A DNA stretch of 64,000 nt from JABMQB01 sp963678235 (GCA_963678235.1 OY782766.1:2294001-2358000); one strand, 5' to 3'. Shown: positions 51,288 through 61,264, numbered from the stretch's first letter. Notes: generated by a model not told the origin, from the letters alone. A program made the numbers and translations.

Positions 51288-52994
51288 TTATTGAACAAAA
51301 TATTGCTGAATTAATGACATTAATTTTTCCTTTTCAATTGGTTTTGAAAGATGTGCATTGCAGCCAGTTTTAATTGCCTTTTCTACATCTCCTGCTAGTG
51401 CGTGTGCGGTTTGTGCAATAATTATTACTTTGTTATTAAATTGACGAATTTGTCGAGCTGCCTCATAACCATCCATTACAGGCATTTTTAAATCCATTAA
51501 TATCAAATCAAAGTCAGGGTTTTCTTTACATTTTTCTATTGCTTCAACTCCATTTCTTGCGTATGAGGTTGTACAATTTATTTTTTCAAGCATGATACTA
51601 ATTAGCAAGCCTGATGTTTCATCATCCTCAACAATTAATACTTTTAAATTTTCTTTTAGATTTTCTTTGTTTTCAACCGCAATGGTATAATCGGACCCGA
51701 CTACTTTATTTATTTCGCTTATAAAAGGTAGTGTAAAATAAAAAACCGAACCTTTTCCCTTTTCACTTTCAACCCAAATTTTCCCACCCAACATTTCAAC
51801 ATAGCATTTTGATATTGCTAAACCTAATCCAGCTCCTTGTAATGCCTTTTTGTCATCGATATCGGCTTGAATAAATCGTTCAAATATACATTTCTGTTTG
51901 TCGGCTGGGATACCCTCTCCAGTATCCTTTACATAAAATTCAAGGTATTCTCCCTTTTTGTTACAAGCAAATTCGATAGAACCTTCGGATGTGAATTTTA
52001 TAGCATTTTTTAACAGATTGGTAAGGATAGCATATACTTTTTCGCTGTCGGTGATGATTTTGACTTCTTTAGTGGGCAAATTGTTTATACAGGAAAACTT
52101 AATCCCTTTAGCTTCCATTTCGGGTTTGAAAAAGGTGTAAATGAATTCGATTTGCTTGTTGATATTCGATTCCCCGATTTTGACCTTCATCTGTCCAGCT
52201 TCAATTTTCGAAATATCAATTATATCGTTGATGATATTGAGCATTCTTTTTCCGCTTTTTTCAATAATTCTGATATACTCCTGCTGTGTTTCTCCTTCTA
52301 GTTTAGGGTCTTTCAACAATTCGGAAAACCCTAAAATCCCATTCATTGGAGTCCTTATTTCGTGGCTCATATTGGCAAGGAAGGCAGATTTAAGGTGGTC
52401 GCTTTCTTCAGCATGTCGTTTGGCGTTATTTAATTCAATTTCGGCAAGCCTGATTTTTGTAATGTCAACCATTGTTATAATACAAAATTCATCATTCTGG
52501 CTAACAACACCTTCGATATTTACATATAATGGTAATTTGCTTTTGGTTGCTATTGTTACCTCGCAGGTTTGTTTTGTTTTACTAGTAAAAACCATATCCA
52601 AAAAAAGACTAAAAACAGAACGTGTATTATCCGATAAAAATAACTCAAACTTACTTTTAATTATTTGTGAACGCTCTTTCCCAAGCATTTTAGCCGCAGC
52701 AAAATTCAGTTCTGTAATCCTTCCTTCTTTAGTAAGTGAAAGATAACCCGAAGGTGCAAAATCATAAAGTTCGGTGTATTTTTCTTCGGCAATTATAGCT
52801 TTCTCCTTTGCTGCTAAAAGCTCCATGTTTTGCATTTCAAGTTCTATCTGGTGCACTTCTAGCTCGTGAATTAATTTCAGCAAATCGGTTTCTGATGATA
52901 ACGACCTTGTTTTTGATTGCTGCTTTTTTAGCTGTTCTTCGGCTTTCTGGCGAAGTATTGCAGCATTAGATAAACCTTCGATTTGCTTTTTCAT
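51288..52994 (-). CDS. PAS-type hybrid histidine kinase
   Basis: A 568-residue cytoplasmic sensor. Coiled coil (about 15-70), PAS domain (ELYDFAPSGYLSLTKEGRI, about 72-185), HisKA (FLANMSHEIRTPMNGILGFS), HATPase (NLLKNAIKFTSEG, DTGEGIPADK, GAGLGLAISKCY) and a C-terminal receiver (LKVLIVEDDETSGLL, LILMDLKMPVMDGY, AHLSKP). There is no signal peptide or membrane helix. It lies 5 bp after the CheB-CheR-PAS fusion gene, so they are one operon and probably one signal pathway. Confidence 0.9.
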   Translation of the reverse strand: MKKQIEGLSNAAILRQKAEEQLKKQQSKTRSLSSETDLLKLIHELEVHQIELEMQNMELLAAKEKAIIAEEKYTELYDFAPSGYLSLTKEGRITELNFAAAKMLGKERSQIIKSKFELFLSDNTRSVFSLFLDMVFTSKTKQTCEVTIATKSKLPLYVNIEGVVSQNDEFCIITMVDITKIRLAEIELNNAKRHAEESDHLKSAFLANMSHEIRTPMNGILGFSELLKDPKLEGETQQEYIRIIEKSGKRMLNIINDIIDISKIEAGQMKVKIGESNINKQIEFIYTFFKPEMEAKGIKFSCINNLPTKEVKIITDSEKVYAILTNLLKNAIKFTSEGSIEFACNKKGEYLEFYVKDTGEGIPADKQKCIFERFIQADIDDKKALQGAGLGLAISKCYVEMLGGKIWVESEKGKGSVFYFTLPFISEINKVVGSDYTIAVENKENLKENLKVLIVEDDETSGLLISIMLEKINCTTSYARNGVEAIEKCKENPDFDLILMDLKMPVMDGYEAARQIRQFNNKVIIIAQTAHALAGDVEKAIKTGCNAHLSKPIEKEKLMSLIQQYFVQ

Positions 52995-52999
52995 GGTAT

Positions 53000-55621
53000 T
53001 TATAGATTATTTTTTCTTAAAATCTCATTGGCTTTTTTTAATTCGGCTTCTATTTTTTTTGCCTTAGTTATTTCAATAAATGTAATTACAAGTCCGTCAA
53101 TTCGGTCGTCGAAAGTGCGATAAGGCATAATGCGAACCGTAAACCATTGTTTGTCTTTTGTTTCTATTGATGTTTCTTTAAATATAAGTGTTCGTAATAC
53201 TTCTTTGGCGTGGTCGGACATTTTGGGATATTGAAGATTAGTAACCATATCGGTATATGGTCTGCCAATATCAGATGTCCGCAATTTGAATAATTTTGTT
53301 AACTGGTCGGTAAAGCGGCGAATGTTTAAATCTCTGTCGAGAAACAAAGTAGCAATGTCGGTGCTGTTCAGTAGGTTCTTCATGTCGTTGTTTGCACTCT
53401 GTAAATCATTTATCTTGCTTTGTAGCTCAATATTTAAAGTTTGTAGTTCTTCGTTCAGGCTTTGCATTTCTTCCTTCGATGTGGTTAGTTCTTCGTTGGT
53501 TGACTGCAATTCTTCGTTGGTTGATTGCATTTCTTCGTTGGTCGATTTCAATTCTTCTTGCGTAGTTTGCATTTCTTCGCGAGTGCTTTGTATTTCTTCA
53601 TTTGCACGTTGCAATTTAATTTCTAATTCCTGTTCACGAATGGTTGAACTTTGATTTCCTTTTGTTGATTTCCTGCTCTTAGTTTTTTGTGAGTCTGCTA
53701 CATCACTAAAAACAATTATAATTGCACCTTTAATCGTTTCTGGCTTTTCAATCAATTGAAATGTGATGTCAACAATCTGTGTGCCTCCATTTGTTCCTAT
53801 TTTAATGTTGTGCAATTTAACTGGTTCTACACTTTGTTTAGCTTTTCGTATAGCGCCCGGAAGTTCATTGCTCAACCCTTCACGACCCATGGCATAAATA
53901 TTCCAGTTTGCTTTTCCTGCAGCAGGTTCCAAATATTTTCCGGTTTTGCCAGTAATATATAAAATGTCGCCTTCGCCGTTAATTAACACACCTGCAGGTG
54001 CATAATGCTGAATTATTAATTGGTCAACTAGGGTTTGAATATTATCGCTAACAGTAGCAGGTTTTGCCTCTGTTAATATTTGTTTCCTTGAATGTGTAAA
54101 TGAAGTTGGAAAATCTAACAATTCAGTATTCACATTAGTTGCAGAACGTTTATATAGTTTCAATTTTGCATCAATAGATGTAAACTGATTGTTTTGTGAG
54201 TTTTCGTTTTCAGCGCTGCCAAGCAACATTACACCGCCTGTATTTAAACTGTAATGAAACAAATTCATTATTTTTTTTTGCAATTCAGGTTCAAGGTAAA
54301 TTAATAAATTGCGGCAAAAAAGAAGTTCTAATTTAGTGAATGGTGGGTCTTTAATAACATTGTGTGGTGCAAAAACAACCATTTCTCGTACAGTAGTATT
54401 TATTTGAAAACCATCTTCTTCTTTCGTGAAAAACTGGCTAAGCCTTTCTGGCGAAACATCGGTAACAATATTTTGATTGAAAAATCCTTTTCGAGCTTTT
54501 TCAATGGCGTCGCTATCAATATCAGTGGCAAAAATTTGTAGTGTCACATTTTTCTCATTTTTCACTTTTTCCAAGGCTTCTTTAAAGACAATTGCCAATG
54601 AATAGGCTTCTTCGCCCGTGGAACATCCAGTAATCCATGCACGTATAACATATCCGTTGGGCAAATTGCTAATCAAATCGGGGATTACAGTTTCTTTCAG
54701 TTTCTCCCACACCGCAACATCACGAAAAAAGTTTGTAACTCCAATCAATAGTTCTTTAAAAAGTATTTCCAATTCGTTGGGATTTTCCTGTAAAAACCTG
54801 ACATAATTTGGAATTTTCTCAATTTCATGAACATTCATTCGCCGTTCAATTCGGCGGAACAAGGTGTTTTTCTTATACAACGAAAAATCGTGTCCGGTTT
54901 GGTTTCTGAGCAGAATAACGATTTTTTCAAGATTATTTTTGCTTTTATCATCAACGTCGGCTTTCTGCACTTTTACCGGACTAAATTTCAGCAAGGCAAT
55001 TAATTTTTCAGGAAGGTTGTTCGCTGCTGCCAAAATATCGACAACTACAGCATTTGCCGCACTTTGCGGCATTCCATCGAATTTTGCAGTTAAAGGGTCT
55101 TGTACCAGCACAATTCCGTTATTTTCTTTAATAGCTTTCAGTCCCAAACTGCCGTCGCTGCCCATACCCGAAAGAATTACACCAATACTTTTTTCTTGTT
55201 GGTCTTCGGCAAGCGAGCGAAAAAAATAATCAATAGGAAGCCGCAATCCTCGCAATTCAACTGGTTCAAATAAATACAAAACCCGGTTTAAAATAGACAT
55301 TCTTTTGTTAGGAGGTATCACATACACATGATTCGGCAGTACTTGCAAATGGTCGGTTACCTGCAGCACTTTCATTTGGGTTGTTCGTTGCAAAAGTTCG
55401 GGCATAATACCCACATGGTTGGGGTCGAGATGTTGAATTACAACAAAAGCCAAACCGCAGTTTATGGGAACATTCTGAAAAAACTGCTCCAATGCTTCCA
55501 ATCCGCCAGCTGAAGCACCAATACCAACAATTGGAAAACTGGATTGCTTTGAAATTTTCGGTTCATTTGGTTTGGCAACCGAAATTATTTTTTTGGTAGT
55601 TGTTTTTTTCATGTTCTCCAA
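53000..55621 (-). CDS. CheB-CheR-PAS fusion protein
   Basis: An 873-residue protein: CheB methylesterase (about 30-210) with catalytic S37 (GIGASAGG), H64 (VIQHLDPNH) and D156 (SGMGSDGS); CheR methyltransferase (about 225-485) with AWITGCSTGEEAYSLAI; two PAS-like regions (about 515-640 and 770-870); and a coiled coil of heptads such as STNEELQ (about 655-750). The receiver domain normally preceding CheB is absent. Such fusions are found outside chemotaxis clusters as signalling hubs. The coil is encoded by 21-bp tandem near-repeats (about 53450-53640), a likely site of length change. Partner kinase is the next gene. Confidence 0.9.
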   Translation of the reverse strand: MENMKKTTTKKIISVAKPNEPKISKQSSFPIVGIGASAGGLEALEQFFQNVPINCGLAFVVIQHLDPNHVGIMPELLQRTTQMKVLQVTDHLQVLPNHVYVIPPNKRMSILNRVLYLFEPVELRGLRLPIDYFFRSLAEDQQEKSIGVILSGMGSDGSLGLKAIKENNGIVLVQDPLTAKFDGMPQSAANAVVVDILAAANNLPEKLIALLKFSPVKVQKADVDDKSKNNLEKIVILLRNQTGHDFSLYKKNTLFRRIERRMNVHEIEKIPNYVRFLQENPNELEILFKELLIGVTNFFRDVAVWEKLKETVIPDLISNLPNGYVIRAWITGCSTGEEAYSLAIVFKEALEKVKNEKNVTLQIFATDIDSDAIEKARKGFFNQNIVTDVSPERLSQFFTKEEDGFQINTTVREMVVFAPHNVIKDPPFTKLELLFCRNLLIYLEPELQKKIMNLFHYSLNTGGVMLLGSAENENSQNNQFTSIDAKLKLYKRSATNVNTELLDFPTSFTHSRKQILTEAKPATVSDNIQTLVDQLIIQHYAPAGVLINGEGDILYITGKTGKYLEPAAGKANWNIYAMGREGLSNELPGAIRKAKQSVEPVKLHNIKIGTNGGTQIVDITFQLIEKPETIKGAIIIVFSDVADSQKTKSRKSTKGNQSSTIREQELEIKLQRANEEIQSTREEMQTTQEELKSTNEEMQSTNEELQSTNEELTTSKEEMQSLNEELQTLNIELQSKINDLQSANNDMKNLLNSTDIATLFLDRDLNIRRFTDQLTKLFKLRTSDIGRPYTDMVTNLQYPKMSDHAKEVLRTLIFKETSIETKDKQWFTVRIMPYRTFDDRIDGLVITFIEITKAKKIEAELKKANEILRKNNL

Positions 55622-55673
55622 TTATTTAAAATATCATATTTTTATTTCGAAGGTACGATTTTTTTCAGCATTG

Positions 55674-55890
55674 GCTATAACGTATGTATAAACGAACTCC
55701 CAAATCCCATTCTCCCAATAATTTATCCATTTATGGATGATTTATTTGGGCTATAAATAACTTTGCAGGAAATCTGGGGGTTGCGTGGTGTGCGTTGCCG
55801 GGTTTCGTAGCTTCTGCAAAATACAAATATCCCTTTCGAAAAACAATAAGACAATCTTCTTTATAAAGATTTCAAACAAAAGCAGCAACC
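55674..55890 (-). repeat. Dispersed element, family B, copy B6
   Basis: CTATAACGTATGTATAAACG at the left, variable spacer, then the conserved core (CTTTGCAGGAAATCTGGGGG ... CCGGGTTTCGTAGC ... GCAAAATACAAATATCCC). It lies between the pectate lyase terminator and the CheB-CheR-PAS start. Confidence 0.8.
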
Positions 55891-55966
55891 TCAGTTAGAA
55901 CAGATTACAAATTAGGGGTGTTCGGAAAGAAAATCACTTAGCCAATACTGCCAAAGCCCCAAAAGC

Positions 55967-56003
55967 AAAAAGAGCCACCTGCTTTGAGGCAGAAGGCTCT
56001 TTT
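55967..56003 (-). terminator. Intrinsic terminator after the pectate lyase gene
   Basis: AAAAAGAGCC (55967-55976) and GGCTCTTTT (55995-56003) pair through 9 bp, with a second inner stem (CTGC/GCAG). On the minus strand the stem is followed by a run of T. It lies 17 bp after the pectate lyase stop and works for that transcript; the T-run on the other side makes it bidirectional. Confidence 0.8.
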
Positions 56004-56020
56004 CAAGAAGCACTTGGGTT

Positions 56021-57574
56021 TTAAAAACTAATTAAGTCGACATTGTTACCAAGGTTGCGGTAATTTATTTTTTCCTGCGGATTGGTTCCGTTAAGGTACT
56101 CTTCCACATTGGTATAAATATCACCATCGGTATCCATGGCACCATCGGCCGGATTTTTGGGGTCTAACTTGTATTGACGCTCCCAGTCATCAGGCATGCC
56201 GTCTCCGTCAGTATCAACAGGAACTTTTTTAGGGTCGTAAGTTAACTCCGGGTAACCACCAACTTCAGCAATATCCTTAATAATACCGGTCTCGGTCATA
56301 GGTTTGCCGCTAAGTACCATTTCGGTCACACGTTTATCCACCGCATCGCGTTTGGGCAGGGTGGCACCCACATGTTTCAATACCGATTGATAGGCAGCCT
56401 CAGCCGTTTGGTGTGGAGATACTGGCCAGCCTTCGAATGGAGTATTTACCCGTGCAAGGCGCTCGTAAGCGGCATTAACCCGTTCATGGCGCGCAGGGCC
56501 ACGCATACCTTTCCAGTTATTATTATTTAATTCATCATTCCCCTCCATGATATTACCCGCAACATACCATTTACCGGGACGATTTTGGGCTTTGGGGTAC
56601 CAGCCTCCTTCTGCCCAGGCACTTCCTGGCGAATACATGCAACGTTGCTCAATGCGCGCAAAAGCATCCAGCATATTTTCGTTTGTTGCCGGACCTGGCT
56701 TGTAATAATTGTTAATGACATTAACCTGCGATGTTTCGTCGCCACCATCCATCGTACGGTGCGCCCAGTTATAAATCACATTGTTCCGGAAATCAAAAGG
56801 TCCAGACATCCCAATAGAGGGGTTACGGGCAGTATTGCAGGCAAACAGATTGTGGTGAAAAGTGGATGGATTACCGCCCCAGGTTCCACCAAATGCATGA
56901 TGCCGTGCATCTAGTGCTTCACTGGAAATGGTCCATTGGATGGTAATATTTTTTGCCGGATCTTTGATTCGTTTGGTTCCGTCCATCGAAGGCCTCATTC
57001 GCCTGTAAAGCGAAATGTTTTCATCCATACCCCAGCTGGTTGAGCAATGGTCAATGATAATATGATGATCGGGACTTCCTCCGCCAATGTTGTCATCGCC
57101 TTGTCCGCCTTTTGGAACCCCCCTTCGTACACGAATATGACGCATAATAACATTGTGCGTATTAATATTAACTGTACCCATGATGCAGATGCCGTCGCCA
57201 GGCGCAGATTGACCGGCAATGGTAATGTAAGGAGAATTAATGTTGATGTCGTCCTCAATTTTGATATTTCCGGCTACACGGAAAACCACCATACGCGGAC
57301 CTTCGGCTTCAAGGGCAGCACGAAGGCTTCCTTTGCCCCTATCGTTCAAATTAGTGACAGCAATCACTTTTCCTCCGCGTCCACCTTGCGTGAACATTGC
57401 GCCGCCCCATGCTCCCGGGAATGCCGGAATAACACCTTCTGGCAAACGTGGTGGATGTGGCGGAATTTGCCCCTGCTCGGGTTGTCCGGATGAAACAATA
57501 GTTTCCTGTGCATTGGAGATCAGGTATGACCATGACACCAATAAAATAAGAATAAGAACGAATTTGTTTTTCAT
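56021..57574 (-). CDS. Pectate lyase, polysaccharide lyase family 1
   Basis: A 517-residue secreted protein with signal peptide (about 1-23). The right-handed parallel beta-helix shows the PL1 signatures FPGAWGGAMFTQGGRGGKVI, TIAGQSAPGDGICI, VIMRHIRVRRG, HHIIIDHCSTSWGMDENIS and IQWTISSEAL. The C-terminal part (TDGDGMPDDWERQYKLDPKN...DTDGDIYTNVEEYLNGTNP) is a calcium-binding thrombospondin type 3-like repeat. It cleaves polygalacturonate by beta-elimination and makes the unsaturated uronyl ends removed by GH105. The codon use is visibly richer in G and C than in the neighbouring genes, which suggests different origin or high expression. Hybrid sensor 57816-61034 lies upstream. Confidence 0.93.
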   Translation of the reverse strand: MKNKFVLILILLVSWSYLISNAQETIVSSGQPEQGQIPPHPPRLPEGVIPAFPGAWGGAMFTQGGRGGKVIAVTNLNDRGKGSLRAALEAEGPRMVVFRVAGNIKIEDDININSPYITIAGQSAPGDGICIMGTVNINTHNVIMRHIRVRRGVPKGGQGDDNIGGGSPDHHIIIDHCSTSWGMDENISLYRRMRPSMDGTKRIKDPAKNITIQWTISSEALDARHHAFGGTWGGNPSTFHHNLFACNTARNPSIGMSGPFDFRNNVIYNWAHRTMDGGDETSQVNVINNYYKPGPATNENMLDAFARIEQRCMYSPGSAWAEGGWYPKAQNRPGKWYVAGNIMEGNDELNNNNWKGMRGPARHERVNAAYERLARVNTPFEGWPVSPHQTAEAAYQSVLKHVGATLPKRDAVDKRVTEMVLSGKPMTETGIIKDIAEVGGYPELTYDPKKVPVDTDGDGMPDDWERQYKLDPKNPADGAMDTDGDIYTNVEEYLNGTNPQEKINYRNLGNNVDLISF

Positions 57575-57686
57575 GATTAATTGTTTTATTAAGTTGATTG
57601 TTTTGATTTCCTATTTTTCATTATTTCCTCCATGACCGTTGGAAGAATACTCAAAACAAGCAAAAAAAACCAAAAACAAACCCCAC

Positions 57687-57719
57687 AACCGGGGACAAAA
57701 ACACCAGCAAACCGGGACA
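57687..57719. promoter_or_regulatory. Two direct half-sites upstream of pectate lyase; nearby hairpin
   Basis: AACCGGGGACA at 57687-57697 and AACCGGGACA at 57710-57719 begin 23 bp apart, in the gap between the regulator and the lyase gene. Paired direct repeats about two helical turns apart are what AraC-type outputs of hybrid sensors bind. About 25 bp beyond is a hairpin AGAGGT-TTTG-ACCTCT (57744-57759), possibly the end of the regulator transcript. Confidence 0.5.
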
Positions 57720-57815
57720 TATTACCTCAACCAAACCCGCTTAAGAGGTTTTGACCTCTCGTATTGGAGAGATAGAATAGAAATAAGGGTTAAATAGATT
57801 GTCCCAGGTTTGGCA

Positions 57816-60800
57816 CTAAGCGAACGATGAAGGTGACTTACCAAAGGTTTGCTTAAAAGCTGAACTGAAGCGTTCCGCATCGTCGTACCCAACCATAATT
57901 GCCACTTCGTTTACCCGGAGTTTTTTCTCCTTTAGTAGTGATGCAGCACGCGACATCCGGGCATGTTTTATCAAGTCAGACGGCGTTTTTCCTGTAAGGG
58001 CTTTGAGCTTTCTCAACAATGTTTTACGGCTAACATCAAGTGCAGAAGACAATTGCTCAACAGTGAAGTCCGATTGATTAAGATTTTCATTGACAAAAGA
58101 GACACATCTTTTTAAAAAGTCTTTATCGATATCCGGAATGGTTTGCGCCCCCGGATTAAAATCGGCAAAATTGAATTGTTTGCGCGCATTGTCATGGGTT
58201 TTAAGGATGTTCTCAACTTTATGCACCAGCAACTGAGAGTCAAAAGGTTTGACAATATAGTCATCCGCACCACATTCATAGGCATTGACCTGACTCTCGC
58301 GATCGTCCCTTGCCGTTAAAAGGATGAAAGGGATATGACTGGTTTGAAGGTTGTTTTTTAGAACCTGGCAAAGCTCATTCCCTTGCAATCCCGGCATCAT
58401 GATATCACTAATAATTATGTCAGGATTGTTCTGTTCAGCCAGCTTACGCCCCTGATCTCCATCCTCAGCAAATAATACCTGATAATCGTTTTGAAACATA
58501 TCTCCGATAAAAGTTCTCAGGTCATGGTTATCTTCCACGATTAGAATCTTTTTCGTTCCTTCATCCGAATCAAGTTGGGTTGAAAGATTTTCCATCAGAT
58601 TTATTTGTGGAATAAAAGAAACCTCAAAGGCTTTATCGTTCTTAACTGAGATCGTTTCAACAGGAATATTAATGGTGAAAGTTGTTCCTCTATTTTCCTG
58701 GCTATCTACATTTATTGAGCCCCCCATCAAATTAATCAACTCTTTTACATACGATAAGCCAATACCTGACCCGTTTGACTGGTGCGAGGATTGTGTTTGA
58801 TAGTATCGGTCAAATAGTCGATGAATATGATTTTTGGCAATTCCAATCCCCGTATCAGAAACTGAAAGCCGGATGTTTTTCGATGATACCTGGCAATTCA
58901 ATACCACTTCTCCTGCCTTCTTGTTGTATTTAAATGCGTTGGACAACAAATTATTCAAAATGGCGGCTAGCCGTTCACCATCCAATCTCGTGTGGACCTC
59001 CGACACATCCGATCTGACAAGCAGTTTGCAATTCGTCTTTTGACATAAGGGATCGTAAGAAGCAGCTATTTCCTTTATAAAAGAGACCAGTTCAATATCG
59101 GAAGGGCAAAGTTCAAGTTTCAGGTCATCAATTTTACGAAGATCCAGAATTTGGTTGACGATTTGTTGCAGCTTGTTGGTGTTGGTCAATGCCAGGATCA
59201 GCTTATTCTTTAAATCGGGATTTAAGTCCGGCGATTGCAACAATTGCTCAATGGGGAACTTAATCAGCGTCAGGGGAGTTCGAATCTCGTGTGAAATATT
59301 CGTAAAAAACTGCAACTTACTTTTGTCGGTTTCATGCAACTGTTGGGCCATATTGGTGATTTCTGCTTTCTGCTGATCAAGCAATTTGTTTTGGACCTTT
59401 TTGTTTCGGTACAATCGTAGCAGAATAAAAGCAACTATAAGGAACAGGACAACACCCGCGATGGAAACGTTTCGAATCTGCTTTTGCCTTTTTAGTTCCA
59501 TCAAAGCAGCTTGAGCCTCCATAAGCCGATTTTGTTCATTTCGGTCTATTTCGAGCTTCATTTCAAGTTTTGCCAGTTCATCCGACTTTTTCATCTGCTC
59601 AATTTCTTGCGCGATGCTATCTGCCACAATCATAAAGTCAGCGGCTTTTCGGAAATCTTTCTTCAGGTAATACAAATTACTGATAGCTTTTGCGCTACTT
59701 ATCATCTTCTCAGGCATCTGAATTCTGTTGGATATGGCATATGCTTGCTGGTAACAAATGAAGCTGCTATCCAACATATCCCGATTTTCAAACAAATTCC
59801 CCAAGGCTTCATAAACGGTAAGCAAAGCTGGATCTACGGCTGCATTTTTCGCAATACTTTTCGCCCGATTTAGCAAATCCTGTGATTGTTTGTAGTTGCC
59901 GGCAAACATATTCACTTTTGCATAATCAACCAGTGCCTGAAAAATATAGATTTCCGGGCAATCGGAACAGTTTGCATCTATGCTCTTCTGAAAACAGGTC
60001 ATTGCGGAATTGCTCTCACCTTTTGACTCATACAGCAAGGCCATTTTGTAATAGGCATCGGACAAGGTTCTTCCAGAATTACCGGAAGTATTAACCACAT
60101 CAGTGTAATAGGAAAGCGCCAGTGAATCATTGCCCAAAGAATGCCAGGCATCGCCAATTGTAAGGTTGATGGTGTTCACATCATAATTGGGATTGAGTTG
60201 CAGGTACAGTTTTTTAGCTTCCAGCATATAATCAATGGCGACCTTTTCATTTAGGTTATGTTCGATAAATAGTTCACCTGTTCGATAATACAAATTGGCA
60301 AGGGAGTTGTTGTCGTTAACCGCTATAGCATATTCGATCCCTTCAAGCAGGTAATGATAGGCATCTTTGTAGTTGTGCAGGTCTGAATACAATTTTGCAA
60401 CCCTGGCATAGCTGTTCAGGGTTATTTCATTGTCGTGAATCCTGTCCCTGATTTGGATGTTGTTTAGAGTGTAAATTAGTGCGCTATCGTATTTCCCAAT
60501 GGTCAGGAAATTATCGGCAAGAAAGTTATTCAAATCAGCCGTATAACCAATGAATCCACCTTTCTCAAACAGGGATTTTGATTTTTTATACAATTGAATG
60601 GCTTCATGGTAATTTGCGTTTCTGTCACAAATATTCCCAAGTGCCTCGTAATTGAAAGCCAGGTTTTTAATGTCCTTTACTTTGATGGTATCTGCATAAA
60701 TAATGGATTGATAAAATGCGGTTTGGGCAGAATCGAACTGTTGAAGTTTATAAAGGAACATTCCTTTTTTGTAATACGCCTGTGCTTGCTGGCTCCTGCC

Positions 60801-61034
60801 AATTCGGGAAGATAGTGCAATCATTTTATGGATGGTGATCCGTGCACTGTCAAGGTTGGTCGATTGGTAAATATTTAGTTGCTTATCCAATTGATCAAAC
60901 CGGTCTATCCTATCCTCCAGTGAATCCCTATCTATTGCAACGACCGGATTACAAGTAAAGCCCAAAATAATCGAAAGCAGTATCAGGTAGCATTCGCGAC
61001 AAATTTTAAGGTTTGAAAAGGACTTGACTTTCAT
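57816..61034 (-). CDS. Hybrid two-component regulator (TPR sensor, kinase, receiver, AraC)
   Basis: A 1072-residue protein with signal peptide (about 1-33), TPR repeats (about 60-480; for example AQAYYKKGMFLYKLQQFDSAQTAF), a transmembrane helix near 525, HisKA (FFTNISHEIRTPLTLI), HATPase (NLLSNAFKYNKKAG, DTGIGIAKNH, GSGIGLSYVKEL), receiver (KILIVEDNHDLRTFIG, DIIISDIMMPGLQGN, IVKPF) and AraC HTH (LDVSRKTLLRKLKALTGKTP, MVGYDDAERFSSAFKQTFG). It is the same type as 47445-50231. It probably controls the pectate lyase gene 240 bp downstream and perhaps other pectin genes. Confidence 0.92.
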   Translation of the reverse strand: MKVKSFSNLKICRECYLILLSIILGFTCNPVVAIDRDSLEDRIDRFDQLDKQLNIYQSTNLDSARITIHKMIALSSRIGRSQQAQAYYKKGMFLYKLQQFDSAQTAFYQSIIYADTIKVKDIKNLAFNYEALGNICDRNANYHEAIQLYKKSKSLFEKGGFIGYTADLNNFLADNFLTIGKYDSALIYTLNNIQIRDRIHDNEITLNSYARVAKLYSDLHNYKDAYHYLLEGIEYAIAVNDNNSLANLYYRTGELFIEHNLNEKVAIDYMLEAKKLYLQLNPNYDVNTINLTIGDAWHSLGNDSLALSYYTDVVNTSGNSGRTLSDAYYKMALLYESKGESNSAMTCFQKSIDANCSDCPEIYIFQALVDYAKVNMFAGNYKQSQDLLNRAKSIAKNAAVDPALLTVYEALGNLFENRDMLDSSFICYQQAYAISNRIQMPEKMISSAKAISNLYYLKKDFRKAADFMIVADSIAQEIEQMKKSDELAKLEMKLEIDRNEQNRLMEAQAALMELKRQKQIRNVSIAGVVLFLIVAFILLRLYRNKKVQNKLLDQQKAEITNMAQQLHETDKSKLQFFTNISHEIRTPLTLIKFPIEQLLQSPDLNPDLKNKLILALTNTNKLQQIVNQILDLRKIDDLKLELCPSDIELVSFIKEIAASYDPLCQKTNCKLLVRSDVSEVHTRLDGERLAAILNNLLSNAFKYNKKAGEVVLNCQVSSKNIRLSVSDTGIGIAKNHIHRLFDRYYQTQSSHQSNGSGIGLSYVKELINLMGGSINVDSQENRGTTFTINIPVETISVKNDKAFEVSFIPQINLMENLSTQLDSDEGTKKILIVEDNHDLRTFIGDMFQNDYQVLFAEDGDQGRKLAEQNNPDIIISDIMMPGLQGNELCQVLKNNLQTSHIPFILLTARDDRESQVNAYECGADDYIVKPFDSQLLVHKVENILKTHDNARKQFNFADFNPGAQTIPDIDKDFLKRCVSFVNENLNQSDFTVEQLSSALDVSRKTLLRKLKALTGKTPSDLIKHARMSRAASLLKEKKLRVNEVAIMVGYDDAERFSSAFKQTFGKSPSSFA

Positions 61035-61136
61035 GGACTTTTGATTAATAAGCCAAAATTAAAAATAAATATGCATTTAGAAGCCGATCGAAGAAATAGT
61101 GTCTAGTATTTGGAGTTGGATTACAGATTAGGGGCA

Positions 61137-61264
61137 GTAACGATGGCGGTATGAAATCGTTGGGGATTGCGGGCTACTTTCCTGTCCAATTACATCGAAC
61201 TTGATGCGTGGCAGAATTTTTGAATAACCACTTAGCCCCCAATGTTTTATACCGCGTGTTGTGC
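61137..61264 (-). repeat. attC-like hairpin element, copy C9
   Basis: Nearly identical to C7: TAACGATGGCGGTATGAAAT at the left, AATGTTTTATACCGCGTGTT then GTGC at the right. The element starts 15 bp after the stop of the ATP-pyrophosphatase gene on the minus strand. Related copies sitting next to unrelated genes are a cassette-like trait. Confidence 0.8.

Noticed and set aside
53286..53654. 122-codon plus-strand frame rich in serine and cysteine
   Set aside because: Antisense of the heptad-repeat coil of the CheB-CheR-PAS gene.
57240..57635. Long plus-strand frames opposite the pectate lyase
   Set aside because: They are antisense shadows in a GC-richer gene; the minus-strand PL1 motifs are unambiguous.
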